From assembly GCA_016178705.1 (NCBI GenBank), contig JACOST010000028.1, positions 68,951-132,950 of the forward strand: a stretch of 64,000 bases of DNA, written 5' to 3'. The notes under the pieces were generated by a model, which was not told the DNA's origin, ran no database searches, and saw nothing but the letters and a program-made list of their open reading frames with translations. Positions 27,221 through 36,426 of this stretch are shown here, piece after piece. Both the position numbers and the translations under genes were made by a program. Source of the DNA: Deltaproteobacteria bacterium (GTDB taxonomy: Bacteria; Desulfobacterota; Binatia; HRBIN30; JACQVA1). Position 1 is the stretch's first letter; every line of letters starts with the position of its first letter.

Positions 27221-27335
27221 GGCGCGCAGATACGCCCGCTGCAATGCGGACGCAAACTGACGTGACGCAGGCACGGATTGTCGTCGCCCGCGCGGCCTTG
27301 TAGTGTGCGGCGCCATTTGCAAGGAGTGAAACAAG

Positions 27336-28130
27336 ATGTCCGATCTCCTCGTCGAACGCGATCACGCCGCGATGATCCTCACCATGAATCGGCCGAAGCG
27401 CATGAACGCGCTGTCGCCCGATATGATGGGTCGGATGTTCGAGGCGTGGCAGCAAGGTTCGGCTGATCCGGCCGTGCGCTGCTTCATCCTCACCGGCGCC
27501 GGCGGCAACTTTTGTTCCGGGATGGATCTGCGCGCGATGAGCGGCGACGTCGATGAAGAGCCGAGCGAGTACGTCCAGCGCGTGCGCCAAGACCCGACGG
27601 TTTTTCTCAAGGCACTGCTGCGCGATTACCGCCCGACCAAGCCGATCATCGCCGCGGTCGAAGGCGTCGCTATCGCCGGCGGTACGGAAATTCTGCAAGG
27701 CACCGACATCCGAGTCGCTGGGAGCAGCGCGCGCTTCGGAGTTTCCGAAGTCCGCTGGGGGTTGTACCCCGGCGCTGGTTCGGCCGTGCGCTTGCGCCGC
27801 CAAATTCCGTACACGGTTGCCGCGGAGATTCTCCTCACCGGCAAGCACATCACCGCCGCCGAGGCGAAGGAGTACGGGCTGATCGGTCACGTCGTGGCGG
27901 AGGGCGAGGCGTTGGCGAAGGCGAAGGAGATCGCCGCGACGATTGCCGAGAACGGACCGCTCGCGGTCGAGGCGATTCTCAAGACGCTGCACAAGACCGA
28001 TGGGATGAGCGAAGCCGAGGCGTTGGTGTTCGACTTCGAAGTCGGTATGCCGATCTTCCGCACCGAGGACGCCAAGGAAGGTCCACTCGCATTCACGCAG
28101 AAGCGCAAACCCAACTTCAAGCGACGCTAG
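27336..28130 (+). CDS. Enoyl-CoA hydratase/isomerase (crotonase family)
   Basis: A 264-residue crotonase. The oxyanion-hole segments [12 protein letters not shown] and [12 protein letters not shown] are clear, followed by [22 protein letters not shown]. The second catalytic Glu position is occupied by the VRWGLYPG form common in actinobacterial-type EchA paralogues. It would hydrate enoyl-CoA in beta-oxidation, downstream of the acyl-CoA dehydrogenases. AAGGAG sits before ATG 27336. The acyl-CoA ligase gene follows 46 bp later on the same strand, making a two-gene operon. Confidence 0.9.
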   Translation: MSDLLVERDHAAMILTMNRPKRMNALSPDMMGRMFEAWQQGSADPAVRCFILTGAGGNFCSGMDLRAMSGDVDEEPSEYVQRVRQDPTVFLKALLRDYRPTKPIIAAVEGVAIAGGTEILQGTDIRVAGSSARFGVSEVRWGLYPGAGSAVRLRRQIPYTVAAEILLTGKHITAAEAKEYGLIGHVVAEGEALAKAKEIAATIAENGPLAVEAILKTLHKTDGMSEAEALVFDFEVGMPIFRTEDAKEGPLAFTQKRKPNFKRR

Positions 28131-28176
28131 ACCTCGCCGCGGATTGTTCACGACGAAGGACACGAAGAGTAGAGAG

Positions 28177-29808
28177 ATGGAATTCAACGTTGCCGATCTC
28201 GTCGAAGCTGCCGCTGATAGAATTCCCGATCGGGAAATTCTCGTCTGTGGACCGAACCGGCTCACCTTCGCGCAGCTCGATGCGCGCGCCAATCGCCTGG
28301 CGCACTACTTCCAATCACTCGGGCTCGGCCGCGGCGACTTCATCGGTGTGTACGGCTTCAACAGTTCATACTGGGTCGAGGCCATGCTCGCCGCATACAA
28401 GATCCGTGCGGTGCCGATCAACGTGAACTATCGCTACGTCGAAGAGGAGTTGTTCTACCTGTTCGACAACGCCGACCTCGTCGCGCTGGTACACGATGCG
28501 CAGTTCGCGCCGCGCATCGCCAATGTGCGCGCGCGGCTTCCCAAGCTGCGGCACTGCATCGCGATGGAGGATGACAGCGGCGAGGACTGCGCGGCGATCG
28601 GTTCCGTCGCCTATGAACACGCACTGGCGCAGGGCTCGCCGGCGCGCGACTTCGCGCCGCGTTCGGGCGATGACTTGTACGTCCTCTACACCGGCGGCAC
28701 CACCGGCAAGCCGAAGGGCGTCATGTGGCGTCATCAGGATGTGATCTTCACCCTGGGCGGCGGCATCGACTACGTGACGCGTGAGCCCGCCGAGAATCCC
28801 GCGACGCTGACGAACAAGATCACCCCCGATGCGTATCTGACGATGGCGCCGTTAGCGCCGCTGATGCACGGCGCGGCGCAGTGGGCGGTGCTCGGTCCAA
28901 TGTTCATCGGCAACCGCATCGCGTTGTGGACGGGCCGCTTCGATCCGCACGCGGTGTGGCGCATGGTCGAACGCGAGCGCGTCAACAGCATCCAACTCAC
29001 CGGTGACGCGATGGGACGCCCGCTCATCGAGGCGCTCGATGAAGCGGGCGTCAGTTACGATCTCTCGTCGGTGATCGTGATTTCCAGCACGGCGGCCGTG
29101 TTCTCCCCGTCGGTGAAGCTGCAGTACCTGGAGCGGTTCCCCAACGCGATGCTGATGGACGCCACTGGTTCGTCGGAGCAAGGCTTCACGGGGATGAGCA
29201 TGGTGACGAAGGAGAACCTCGCACACGGCGGCACGAAGACGCGCGGCGTGCACGTGAACCCGGGCCGCGATGTGGCGGTGTTTGACGAGGACCTCAAGCG
29301 CATCGAGCCAGGATCCGGAGTGATCGGCAAACTCGCGCGCGGCGGCAACATCCCGATCGGCTACTACAAAGATGAGGCAAAGAGCGCGGAGACGTTTGTC
29401 GAAGTCGAGGGCCATCGATGGGCGATTCCGGGTGACTATGCCACCGTGGAAGCCGATGGGAGTGTCATGCTGCTCGGGCGCGGGTCGGTGAGTATCAACT
29501 CGGGCGGCGAGAAAATTTTTCCCGAAGAAGTCGAAGGGGCGCTGAAATCCCATCCAGGTGTGTTCGATGCGATCGTGGTTGGTGTGCCCGACGAACGCTG
29601 GGGCAGTCGTGTCGCCGCCGTCGTGCAAGCGCGGACCGGACAGCAGCCGACGCTGGGCGAACTCACCGAGCACTGCCGCACCCACATCGCCGGCTACAAG
29701 ATTCCGCGCGAGCTACACCTGGTCGAGCAGATGCGCCGCTCGCCGAGCGGCAAGCCCGACTATCCGTGGGCGCAAGAGCTGGCGCGCAGCGGGCGGCATC
29801 GCGTGTGA
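28177..29808 (+). CDS. Acyl-CoA synthetase (AMP-forming, FadD-like)
   Basis: A 543-residue ANL ligase. It has the adenylation motif YTGGTTGKPKGVMW, the hinge region NSGGEKIFPEEVEGALK and the C-terminal Lys in PSGKPDYPW. It is paralogous to the ligase at 19810. Placed right after a crotonase, it probably feeds acids into the same beta-oxidation route. The start at 28177 (MEFNVADLVEAAADRIPDRE) is where ligase homology begins; a start at 28144 would add only a TTKDTKSRE stretch that comes from a CACGAAGGACACGAAG repeat. Confidence 0.92.
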   Translation: MEFNVADLVEAAADRIPDREILVCGPNRLTFAQLDARANRLAHYFQSLGLGRGDFIGVYGFNSSYWVEAMLAAYKIRAVPINVNYRYVEEELFYLFDNADLVALVHDAQFAPRIANVRARLPKLRHCIAMEDDSGEDCAAIGSVAYEHALAQGSPARDFAPRSGDDLYVLYTGGTTGKPKGVMWRHQDVIFTLGGGIDYVTREPAENPATLTNKITPDAYLTMAPLAPLMHGAAQWAVLGPMFIGNRIALWTGRFDPHAVWRMVERERVNSIQLTGDAMGRPLIEALDEAGVSYDLSSVIVISSTAAVFSPSVKLQYLERFPNAMLMDATGSSEQGFTGMSMVTKENLAHGGTKTRGVHVNPGRDVAVFDEDLKRIEPGSGVIGKLARGGNIPIGYYKDEAKSAETFVEVEGHRWAIPGDYATVEADGSVMLLGRGSVSINSGGEKIFPEEVEGALKSHPGVFDAIVVGVPDERWGSRVAAVVQARTGQQPTLGELTEHCRTHIAGYKIPRELHLVEQMRRSPSGKPDYPWAQELARSGRHRV

Positions 29809-29812
29809 CGCA

Positions 29813-30283
29813 TCACGGTCGCGCGTGCCACTTGGTGTAAATCGGTGGCCAGTTATTGGGCTCACCGCGTTTCTTATAGGTAGCCAGCAGCGCGTGCTCG
29901 ATATCGAACTCGAATAGCATCTCGTCAGCGGAGGACGTACCGCCGCTGGCGAGAAATGAAGCGCGCACCTGGTCGGCGAGCGAACGATCCTCGCGGTGAA
30001 TCGCGCGGCCGCTGAGGTAGAACTCGTCGTCACGATCCGGCACCGGAAAAGTGTGCACCGCGAAGCGGCGGTCGCGGAGCAGATCGCCCTGCTTGGGTGA
30101 CGGTGCGATCAATCCAAAGAGACCGGAGCCGACGAGAATCGGGCAGAACGGATGGACGCGCGGCCCGCCGTCTTTGCGGACCGTCGCCAGATATCCGAGC
30201 CCAATGCCGTGCTGGTACAGCAGCGCGCGACCGCGTGCGGCCATTTCGGGGCTGACTTGTTCGAACTCGTTCCAGGTTGCCAT
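29813..30283 (-). CDS. Pyridoxamine 5'-phosphate oxidase-fold (FMN/F420-binding split barrel) protein
   Basis: A 156-residue split-barrel protein: GLGYLATVRKDGGPRVHPFCPIL, then GLIAPSPKQGDLLRDRRFAVHTF, typical of the general stress protein 26/PPOX-putative group rather than true PdxH. It probably binds FMN or haem-like cofactors; the substrate is unknown. GGGAGG precedes ATG 30283. The small Cys-containing gene ends two bases upstream of this start, so the two are an operon, divergent from a WYL regulator that may control them. Confidence 0.83.
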   Translation of the reverse strand: MATWNEFEQVSPEMAARGRALLYQHGIGLGYLATVRKDGGPRVHPFCPILVGSGLFGLIAPSPKQGDLLRDRRFAVHTFPVPDRDDEFYLSGRAIHREDRSLADQVRASFLASGGTSSADEMLFEFDIEHALLATYKKRGEPNNWPPIYTKWHARP

Positions 30284-30285
30284 GG

Positions 30286-30504
30286 TCAATCCTCCCTTGT
30301 TGGGTACGCGCACAGGACAGTGTCGAGCGCCTTGATCCCCCTGAAGTAGCGACAGATCGAGGTGTCCTTGACGGCGCACTTGTGTGTCGCGGCCTGGTCC
30401 GCGTCGTTCCAAGGGCACGCCTCTTGTTCCCACGCCAGACCCGGCTTGGGGATGAGATCGATGTCCATGTTTCCGCCACGCAGCTCGCGAATGGATTCAG
30501 TCAT
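30286..30504 (-). CDS. Small Cys-containing protein (72 aa), hypothetical
   Basis: A 72-residue soluble protein starting MTESIRELRGGNMDIDLIPKPG. Four cysteines are spread through EACPWNDAD, HKCAVKDTSICRYF and VLCAYP, which could bind a metal or form disulfides, although the spacing does not match a known zinc ribbon. AAGGAGGAGAG gives a very strong ribosome site. It is followed directly by the split-barrel gene and lies beside a perfect operator-like palindrome at 30540. I do not recognise the family. Confidence 0.72.
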   Translation of the reverse strand: MTESIRELRGGNMDIDLIPKPGLAWEQEACPWNDADQAATHKCAVKDTSICRYFRGIKALDTVLCAYPTRED

Positions 30505-30539
30505 CTCTCCTCCTTCTGCGCGCGAACATATCTTTCTAT

Positions 30540-30560
30540 TCCTGACACCCTCTGTCAGGA
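30540..30560. promoter_or_regulatory. Operator-like perfect inverted repeat TCCTGACA-n5-TGTCAGGA
   Basis: Between the divergent genes starting at 30504 and 30587 is an 8-bp inverted repeat with a 5-bp spacer (TCCTGACA CCCTC TGTCAGGA). Symmetry, spacing and position suggest the binding site of the adjacent HTH-WYL regulator, controlling itself and the two-gene operon on the other strand. This is inference from position and symmetry only. Confidence 0.65.
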
Positions 30561-30586
30561 TTGCGGAGATATAGGATCGCTCCAGA

Positions 30587-31576
30587 ATGCGCGCCGACCG
30601 ACTCCTCTCGATGCTTCTCCTGCTGCAACACCGTGGCCGCATGACGGCGCCGCAGTTGGCCGAGCAGTTGGAGGTGTCCGAGCGCACGATCTACCGCGAC
30701 CTCGACGCCCTGAGCGCTGCGGGGGTTCCGGTGTATGCGGAGCGTGGCCCGCGGGGCGGGTGCGTGCTGCGGCCGGGGTACCGCACCGACCTGACGGGCC
30801 TCAACCAATCGGAAGTGGCGTCGTTGTTTGCTGGCACCGCGCGCCGGGCGCTGGATGACGTCGGCCTTGGTACGGGATTGCGGAGCGCACTAGTCAAACT
30901 CGAAGCCGGGTTGCCGGAGGCGCGGCGAACCGATGCGGCGCGCGTTCGCCAACGGCTGCACGTTGACGCGGCGGCGTGGTTTGGCGCCGACGAGCGGTCG
31001 CCGCAACTCATGGCGTTGCGCGACGCGGTGTTCGCCGACCGCACGGTGCGGCTCACCTATCTGCGTGCCAACGGGGGCGCCGCGACACGGCGGGTCGATC
31101 CGCTCGGCTTGGTGGTGAAGGGTGGCATCTGGTACCTCGTCACGGTGACGGCTGGCGACACGCGCGTGCATCGCGTGTCGCGCATCCGGCGCGTCGTCGT
31201 CACGAAGGATCGGTTCGAACGGCCACGGCAATTCGACTTGGCGACATTCTGGTCCGCCTGGTCGCGCGATTTCATCGCCAGCATCCCGGACTATCGTGTC
31301 CGCTTGCGCGCGACGGCACGCGCCCTCGGGTTGCTACCGCAGATCTTCGGTGATCGCGTGCGCACCGCGATCGAGGCCGCCGGACCACCCCACGCGGATG
31401 GTGTGATGATCGAACTCACCTTCGATTCGCGCGAGGCCGCGTGCGGCCGCTTGCTGGGACTGGGTACGTTGGTTGAAGTGATCGAACCGCGCGACCTGCG
31501 CGATCGCTTACGCCAGACGGCGCAGGCGGTCAGCGAACTGTATGGCGGTGAAGGCCGGCGTCGCGCACGCCGCTGA
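30587..31576 (+). CDS. HTH-WYL transcriptional regulator (YafY-like)
   Basis: A 329-residue DNA-binding regulator. Residues 1-60 are an HTH_11 winged helix (RLLSMLLLLQHRGRMTAPQLAEQLEVSERTIYRDLDAL). Residues about 140-230 are a WYL domain (VRLTYLRANGGAATRRVDPLGLVVKGGIWYLV), a ligand- or nucleic-acid-sensing module; the WYL tripeptide appears as WYL in GIWYLVTV. A WCX-like C-terminal part follows. It is transcribed away from the Cys-rich/split-barrel operon, with a perfect palindrome in between. Signal unknown. Confidence 0.88.
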   Translation: MRADRLLSMLLLLQHRGRMTAPQLAEQLEVSERTIYRDLDALSAAGVPVYAERGPRGGCVLRPGYRTDLTGLNQSEVASLFAGTARRALDDVGLGTGLRSALVKLEAGLPEARRTDAARVRQRLHVDAAAWFGADERSPQLMALRDAVFADRTVRLTYLRANGGAATRRVDPLGLVVKGGIWYLVTVTAGDTRVHRVSRIRRVVVTKDRFERPRQFDLATFWSAWSRDFIASIPDYRVRLRATARALGLLPQIFGDRVRTAIEAAGPPHADGVMIELTFDSREAACGRLLGLGTLVEVIEPRDLRDRLRQTAQAVSELYGGEGRRRARR

Positions 31577-31582
31577 GCGCCG

Positions 31583-32266
31583 TTAGCCCGCCCTCTGAGT
31601 TGCGGGTTGCGCGGGCGCGATCAATCCGATCGGACAACTCACCCCGGTACCGCCGAGGCCGCAGTAGCCGCCGGGATTCTTGGCGAGATACTGCTGGTGA
31701 TACTCCTCGGCGTAGAAGAATTCCGGTGCCGGCAGCACTTCGGTCGTGATCGGACCGTGACCGGCTTCACTCAGCAGACGCTGGTAGGCCTCGTGCGAAG
31801 CCTCGGCGGCGCGTCGTTGCGCGTCGCCATAGTAGTAAATGCCGGAACGATACTGCGTGCCGACATCGTTACCCTGTTGCATCCCCTGCGTCGGGTCGTG
31901 ATTCTCCCAGAACACTTTCAACAGCGACTCGTACGTCACCGTCTGCGGATCGAACACCACGCGGACGACTTCGTTGTGGCCGGTGAGCCCGCTGCACACT
32001 TCGCGATACGTCGGATTGGGCGTAAAGCCCGCGGCGTAGCCGACCGCGGTGGTATAGACACCGGCGAGCGTCCAGAACTTGCGCTCCGCGCCCCAGAAGC
32101 AGCCCATACCGAACAGCGCGAGTTCCATGCCGGCAGGGAAGGGCGGCTCCAGCGGTGCACCGGTGACGAAGTGCTGCGCCGGCACCGGCATGCGGTCGGT
32201 GCGCCCAGGCAGGGCGGTTTCAGATGAAGGCAATCGCGATTTGTTTTCTTTGAGCCACATGTTCAT
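31583..32266 (-). CDS. msrA: Peptide-methionine (S)-S-oxide reductase
   Basis: A 227-residue MsrA that reduces methionine-S-sulfoxide in damaged proteins. The catalytic Cys56 lies in [29 protein letters not shown]-type sequence appears as [18 protein letters not shown], and [11 protein letters not shown] and the [11 protein letters not shown] region are conserved. Recycling cysteines may be those in [14 protein letters not shown] near the C-terminus. About 45 residues precede the usual fold start, with no signal peptide. ATG 32266 is used; ATG 32260 is equally possible. Confidence 0.93.
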   Translation of the reverse strand: MNMWLKENKSRLPSSETALPGRTDRMPVPAQHFVTGAPLEPPFPAGMELALFGMGCFWGAERKFWTLAGVYTTAVGYAAGFTPNPTYREVCSGLTGHNEVVRVVFDPQTVTYESLLKVFWENHDPTQGMQQGNDVGTQYRSGIYYYGDAQRRAAEASHEAYQRLLSEAGHGPITTEVLPAPEFFYAEEYHQQYLAKNPGGYCGLGGTGVSCPIGLIAPAQPATQRAG

Positions 32267-32298
32267 GCCCTTCGAATGATGCCGCGCCGCGCGCCAAG

Positions 32299-32742
32299 TT
32301 ACTTCCAACCGATCGGCTCGTAGCCGCGTTCACGCAAGCAACGATCGACGAAGTTGGCGTACACCGGATCCGGGTCGTGCGACTGAAACGAACCCAGGAG
32401 ACCCGACAACAATCCCGCCGTCGCCCCGCTCGCGGCGCCGACTGCGGCGCCGGTGCCGGCATTGCCGACGATCGCGCCGCCGACCGCGCCACTCGCCGCA
32501 CCCACACCCGCGCCCACCGCTGTTTGGGTTCCGACCCGCCGCGCCGCCTCCGCATCCGCACCGCCCGATTTCACGTACTGTTCGGCGCGCTGCATGCAAT
32601 CCGTGATGTCACGCTGCGCCGCGGGCTCACCGACGCGGGTGTATTGCGCGTTGGGATACAACACCGGGCGCCGCGCGCCGCAACCGGCGACAACAACGAG
32701 ACCGCTGGCGAGCAAGAGTGAAGGCAGTTGATTCGCGCGCAC
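32299..32742 (-). CDS. Glycine-zipper lipoprotein
   Basis: A 147-residue lipoprotein with lipobox VVAGC (Cys about 21). The central part, roughly residues 70-112, is a Gly/Ala-rich glycine zipper ([20 protein letters not shown] ...) able to insert in membranes. The flanks contain two further cysteines ([26 protein letters not shown]) that could form a disulfide in the periplasm. The start is GTG 32742. Similar small lipoproteins are common in Gram-negative envelopes; role unknown. Confidence 0.8.
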   Translation of the reverse strand: MRANQLPSLLLASGLVVVAGCGARRPVLYPNAQYTRVGEPAAQRDITDCMQRAEQYVKSGGADAEAARRVGTQTAVGAGVGAASGAVGGAIVGNAGTGAAVGAASGATAGLLSGLLGSFQSHDPDPVYANFVDRCLRERGYEPIGWK

Positions 32743-32803
32743 GTCCGAAGCTAACCACAGGGGTGCGGGTCAGTCCAGTTGCACGAAGTCACGTGGCGCG
32801 AAG

Positions 32804-33712
32804 TCACGCCGCAGCGATCAGCCCGGCGCGTTGCAGCACGCCGTCGAGGCGCTGCTCCAGTTCGTATGTTGCCGGGACCATCGGCAGTCGATGCTCGTTG
32901 CTGTCGAGCAAGCCCATGCGGCGCATCATCCATTTGATCGGGATCGGGTTGGTGTCGAAGAACACGGCCTGGTTCAACTCGAACAAGTCGAAATGCAGTG
33001 TGCGGGCGGCGGCGAGATCGCCACCCGCAACTGCGTCGCACAGATCGACGAGTTTGCGTGGGGCGATGTTGCCGACGGCGTTCATCAGGCCGGCGGCGCC
33101 GATCGCCAGCAGCGGAAAACTCAACTCTTCGAGACCGACGAAGAGGCGGAAGTCAGTACCGAAGCGGACGAGCAATTTGGTGGCGAAGCCCAGATCATTG
33201 ACTGCGAGTTTGATGCCGACCAGCCGCGGAATCTTTTCGGCGATGCGTTCGATGGTGTCGAGTGGCAAGTCGACCGCGGTGCGGCCGGGGATGTGGTAGA
33301 GCAGCAGCGGTAGGCCGGTCCGCGTGCCGAGGTCGACGAAGTACTCGACCAGACCGCGCTGCGGCGGCTTGATGTAGTAGGGCGTGACAATCAGCGCGGC
33401 GGCCGCGCCGGCGTCGGCCGCGTGCTCCAGCAGTTCGGCGCTTTCGGCATGCGATTGCGCGCCGGTGGCGGCGACCACGGGGATGCGGCCATCCGCGGTG
33501 TTGATGGCGACCTGCAGCAATTGCATACGTTCGTCGATGGTCAATAGGCTCGGTTCGCCGGTGGTGCCGCACACCACGATCCCGTGCGAGCCGTGCTCGA
33601 TCTGAAATTCGACGAGTTCGGCAAACTTATCGTAGTCCACCTCGCCGGTGTTGAACGGCGTCACCAGCGGTGGGAACGATCCGCGCAAAAAATTCTCGTC
33701 CAGCGTGATCAT
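32804..33712 (-). CDS. dapA: Dihydrodipicolinate synthase-family lyase (DapA-like)
   Basis: A 302-residue class I aldolase of the DapA/NAL family. The Schiff-base Lys168 is in LVGIKLAVND, Tyr139 in LLYHIPGRT, and the pyruvate-binding GTTGE lies at 49-53. As DapA it would condense pyruvate with aspartate semialdehyde for lysine and peptidoglycan synthesis. However, it sits in a cluster with a bicupin dioxygenase-like gene, an ornithine-cyclodeaminase homologue and a CMD protein, so a catabolic aldolase role is possible. The symbol should be read as family level. Confidence 0.85.
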   Translation of the reverse strand: MITLDENFLRGSFPPLVTPFNTGEVDYDKFAELVEFQIEHGSHGIVVCGTTGEPSLLTIDERMQLLQVAINTADGRIPVVAATGAQSHAESAELLEHAADAGAAAALIVTPYYIKPPQRGLVEYFVDLGTRTGLPLLLYHIPGRTAVDLPLDTIERIAEKIPRLVGIKLAVNDLGFATKLLVRFGTDFRLFVGLEELSFPLLAIGAAGLMNAVGNIAPRKLVDLCDAVAGGDLAAARTLHFDLFELNQAVFFDTNPIPIKWMMRRMGLLDSNEHRLPMVPATYELEQRLDGVLQRAGLIAAA

Positions 33713-33739
33713 CGTGGGCTGCCTTCGTTCTGCGGCCCC

Positions 33740-34825
33740 CTACGTGCGGTTGGTCGCAAATCCTTCCTGGGCGCCGAGCACGCGAAGTGGACGGCGCAGG
33801 TCTTCTTGCCACAGCAGCGACTCCATCGCGATGTGCAGCGGGCTGTCTTGGATCGTCAGCTCGTACACCGGCTCGTCGTGCGAGGCGTGGTTGTGCACGC
33901 CCCAGCCCGGCGCGGAGAGCATGAGATCGCCGGCGCGCCATTCGTACCGCTGACCCTCGACCACGCTGTGGCCACTGCCGGCGAAGAAGTAGTTGATCGC
34001 CGCCGATGCGTGACGATGCGGCCGATCGACGATCTTCGGCGGTCGAATGGTGATCGTTGCAAAGAAGTTCTGCGTCGTGCCGTTGGTGCGGCCGGTCGCC
34101 TGGTTGAACATGAGATAGAGCCGGCGTCCCACATACGACTTGCCGAGCGCTTCCAGTTTATCGAGGTGCTGCTTCACCAGCGGCCACGGCCAGTGCAGCG
34201 GCGTCGACTCGACGGCGGCTGGATTGATGAGTTGCTCGTAGGGCATCAGATAGGCACCAGCGTCAGTGAGCTTGAAAGTGCCGTACGGGCTGTGGCCCGT
34301 CGGATCGTCGGACTGTTCGATGGTGGTGTCGGGCGGGCCGGACTCCGGTGGATGTTCGTCGACCACGTGCACGTTGAGCTTCTCGAGCAGTGCGGCGTTG
34401 CTGTAGGTGAGACGCACATGCACGTCGGCGCTTTCATTCACGTGCCAGTACGTGGCCATCGACGGCGTGTTCCAGACGTCGTACGGCGCAAATTCGATTG
34501 TGCGGCCTCCGATCGCCGAGGTGCCGCGCCCGCGAATGCAGAAGTTCACCTGCGTCGAGTTGTGCCGAATCGGTTGGGTGCGTTCGCCGGGTTTGAGGAC
34601 CTCGATGGCGACGCGAATGCCAGGGGCAAGGCCGAGTCCGGGCGCTTGCGCCCGCGGGTGAACGATGAGCGCCGTGCGCCGCCCGTTCGCCGGTGTGGGC
34701 AAGCTGGCGAGCCGGTTGATTTCCGCGTCGATCTCTTCTCTGCGGATGATGAGGGCGGGCCACAGATCGAGCGCGGGCGTCGCGGCACCGGTACAATCAA
34801 CAAAGCGTGCGTGCATGTCGCTCAT
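33740..34825 (-). CDS. Bicupin protein (gentisate 1,2-dioxygenase-like)
   Basis: A 361-residue two-cupin protein. The first cupin (about residues 85-150) has RHNSTQVNFCIRGRGTSAIGG and a WHVNESADVHVRL segment; the second (about 260-335) has DRPHRHASAAINYFFAGSGHSVVEG and PGWGVHNHASHDEPV, providing the HxH...H metal site. The layout matches gentisate or salicylate ring-cleaving dioxygenases, which use Fe(II). Substrate cannot be assigned. It lies between the DapA-like and ornithine-cyclodeaminase-like genes with short gaps, suggesting one operon. Confidence 0.78.
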   Translation of the reverse strand: MSDMHARFVDCTGAATPALDLWPALIIRREEIDAEINRLASLPTPANGRRTALIVHPRAQAPGLGLAPGIRVAIEVLKPGERTQPIRHNSTQVNFCIRGRGTSAIGGRTIEFAPYDVWNTPSMATYWHVNESADVHVRLTYSNAALLEKLNVHVVDEHPPESGPPDTTIEQSDDPTGHSPYGTFKLTDAGAYLMPYEQLINPAAVESTPLHWPWPLVKQHLDKLEALGKSYVGRRLYLMFNQATGRTNGTTQNFFATITIRPPKIVDRPHRHASAAINYFFAGSGHSVVEGQRYEWRAGDLMLSAPGWGVHNHASHDEPVYELTIQDSPLHIAMESLLWQEDLRRPLRVLGAQEGFATNRT

Positions 34826-34861
34826 GATTCAGCACCTCGAAGAAGACTGCAAACCGCGTTT

Positions 34862-35848
34862 CTAGTGCAGGCGCGGCTGAGCACGTCGCGGTTGGGCGAT
34901 GTGCCGGCCCACGTTGGCGCGGCGGGCGCGATCGTACACCTCGATGCCCAGCGCGAGATCGGCGATGCCCATGCCCATCGCCTTGAACAGCGTGAGGTCG
35001 GCGTCGCGTGGCCGCTTGCGCTGTTCGGCCACGATGGAGCTGAGCGGCGCGACGCGCCTCCAATCGCCAGCATTGAAGTAGTCCATGAACTCGCGCGACA
35101 ACTTCTGTGCAGCGGGCGGGCTGTCCACGGCAACCACGGTGCAACGGGGCAGGATGTCGCTCGCGAACTCGGCGCGTTCCGGTGTGATCGCGCCAACCGC
35201 GTTGAGATGGCAGCCGTCGGCGACCATCGCGGCGGTGAGAAACGGGGCGGTCGCGCGCGTGACCAACGTGATGATCGCTGCACCGGCAACGGCTTCAGCG
35301 ATCGACGCCGCCTCAATTGCCTCGAGGTTCAACTCGCTGTGAACACGCGCGACGAACTCGGCGCGATGCGCCGGATTGGGGCTGAAGACGCGCACGCGTC
35401 GCAGCGATCGCACCGCGGCGACCGCGGCGACCTGCGCGAGCGCTTGCTTGCCGGTGCCGATGATCGCCAACTCGTCGGCGTCGGCGCGCGCGAGCCAACG
35501 AGTCGCGACCCCCGAGATTCCACCAGTGCGCAGTTGCCCGAGCGCGAAGGCCTCGATGATGGCGCGCAGTGCCCCGGTCTGGCTATCGAACAGGATCAGC
35601 AGCGGCGTCGCGCCGCCGGCGGTGTGCGTCCAGGTCTTCGTGCCGGCGACGCCTGCGGTGGAGAACAGCGCACCGATTGCGTGGAGGGTGTGACCGCCGC
35701 CCCACGCGACGTGGGTCTTCGTCATGTTGCACGCTTCACCGCGGGCTTCGAGCCTGAGCCCGTGCTCGATCGCGTCGATGGCCTCGCGCAGATCGATGAG
35801 CGAGACGACGTCGGCTTCACTCAGCCACAGCGCGGAATCAGGGCTCAT
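34862..35848 (-). CDS. Ornithine cyclodeaminase/mu-crystallin family protein
   Basis: A 328-residue NAD(P)-dependent enzyme of the OCD family. The nucleotide site IIGTGKQALAQVAAV and the substrate-side KTWTHTAGG and GAITPERAEFASDIL are visible. Members deaminate ornithine to proline or reduce/oxidise imino acids such as alanine or pyrroline-2-carboxylate. It overlaps the stop of the upstream CMD gene by 11 bp. With the DapA-like aldolase and bicupin it could serve an amino-acid or heterocycle degradation route (inference). Confidence 0.87.
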   Translation of the reverse strand: MSPDSALWLSEADVVSLIDLREAIDAIEHGLRLEARGEACNMTKTHVAWGGGHTLHAIGALFSTAGVAGTKTWTHTAGGATPLLILFDSQTGALRAIIEAFALGQLRTGGISGVATRWLARADADELAIIGTGKQALAQVAAVAAVRSLRRVRVFSPNPAHRAEFVARVHSELNLEAIEAASIAEAVAGAAIITLVTRATAPFLTAAMVADGCHLNAVGAITPERAEFASDILPRCTVVAVDSPPAAQKLSREFMDYFNAGDWRRVAPLSSIVAEQRKRPRDADLTLFKAMGMGIADLALGIEVYDRARRANVGRHIAQPRRAQPRLH

Positions 35849-36407
35849 CGCAGATGTCCGCGGCTGCCCCTTTCTCGAAGATCGACGGCACCGGCGGCGC
35901 GAGTTGCAGAGCGTTCACGATCAGACTGTGCGTGACGTAGCGGCCGATCAGGAACAGCGCGGCCATGGCGCCCGCTGGGCCGATCGCCGCGACGACGGCA
36001 TTGAACTCATCGCTGACATGCTGACCGCGCTGCGCGATGACGGCGATGGTGAGACGCTGCACCAACCGTTCGGTGTCACGCAACGGACCGTCACGCAACG
36101 TCGCGGCGGCGCGAATCCATTCGTCGCTGAACCCGAGCGTGCGGCACAGGCGTTCATGTTGATGTCGCTCGTAGTCGTTCTGCATCACGCCGGCGACGGT
36201 GAACGCGACGACTTCGGTGAGGTTGTCGGGCAGCGCGGCCTTGAGATCGTCGGTGAGCGTCATGAACGTGCGCAGGGCGGCGGGCTGATGGGCGGCGCAC
36301 TTGAAAAATTCGCCGAGGTAGCCGAGCCGCGTCACCCGCGGCTGCAGCGCGTGGCTCAGCTCCGCTGGCATGTCGGACAGTTCGAGTCGCGGAATACCGC
36401 TGCTCAT
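35838..36407 (-). CDS. Carboxymuconolactone decarboxylase-like (AhpD-fold) protein
   Basis: A 189-residue all-helical protein. The central segment LTEVVAFTVAGVMQNDYERHQHERLCRTLGFSDEWI matches the CMD/AhpD core, but the peroxidatic CxxC is absent, with Gln-Asn-Asp-Tyr in its place, so alkylhydroperoxidase activity is unlikely. The YxxHxH-like ERHQHE resembles the decarboxylase-type members. It overlaps the ornithine-cyclodeaminase-like gene and heads the four-gene cluster to 32804. Confidence 0.72.
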   Translation of the reverse strand: MSSGIPRLELSDMPAELSHALQPRVTRLGYLGEFFKCAAHQPAALRTFMTLTDDLKAALPDNLTEVVAFTVAGVMQNDYERHQHERLCRTLGFSDEWIRAAATLRDGPLRDTERLVQRLTIAVIAQRGQHVSDEFNAVVAAIGPAGAMAALFLIGRYVTHSLIVNALQLAPPVPSIFEKGAAADICDEP

Positions 36408-36426
36408 CGCTCAGTCTCGGCGTCCG

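Noticed and set aside
33584-35935. A 783-codon open frame on the + strand across the dapA-like, bicupin and ornithine-cyclodeaminase genes
   Set aside because: It is antisense to three well-supported genes, is Arg/Gly/Ala-rich with no recognisable motif, and is an expected by-product of high GC and codon bias.
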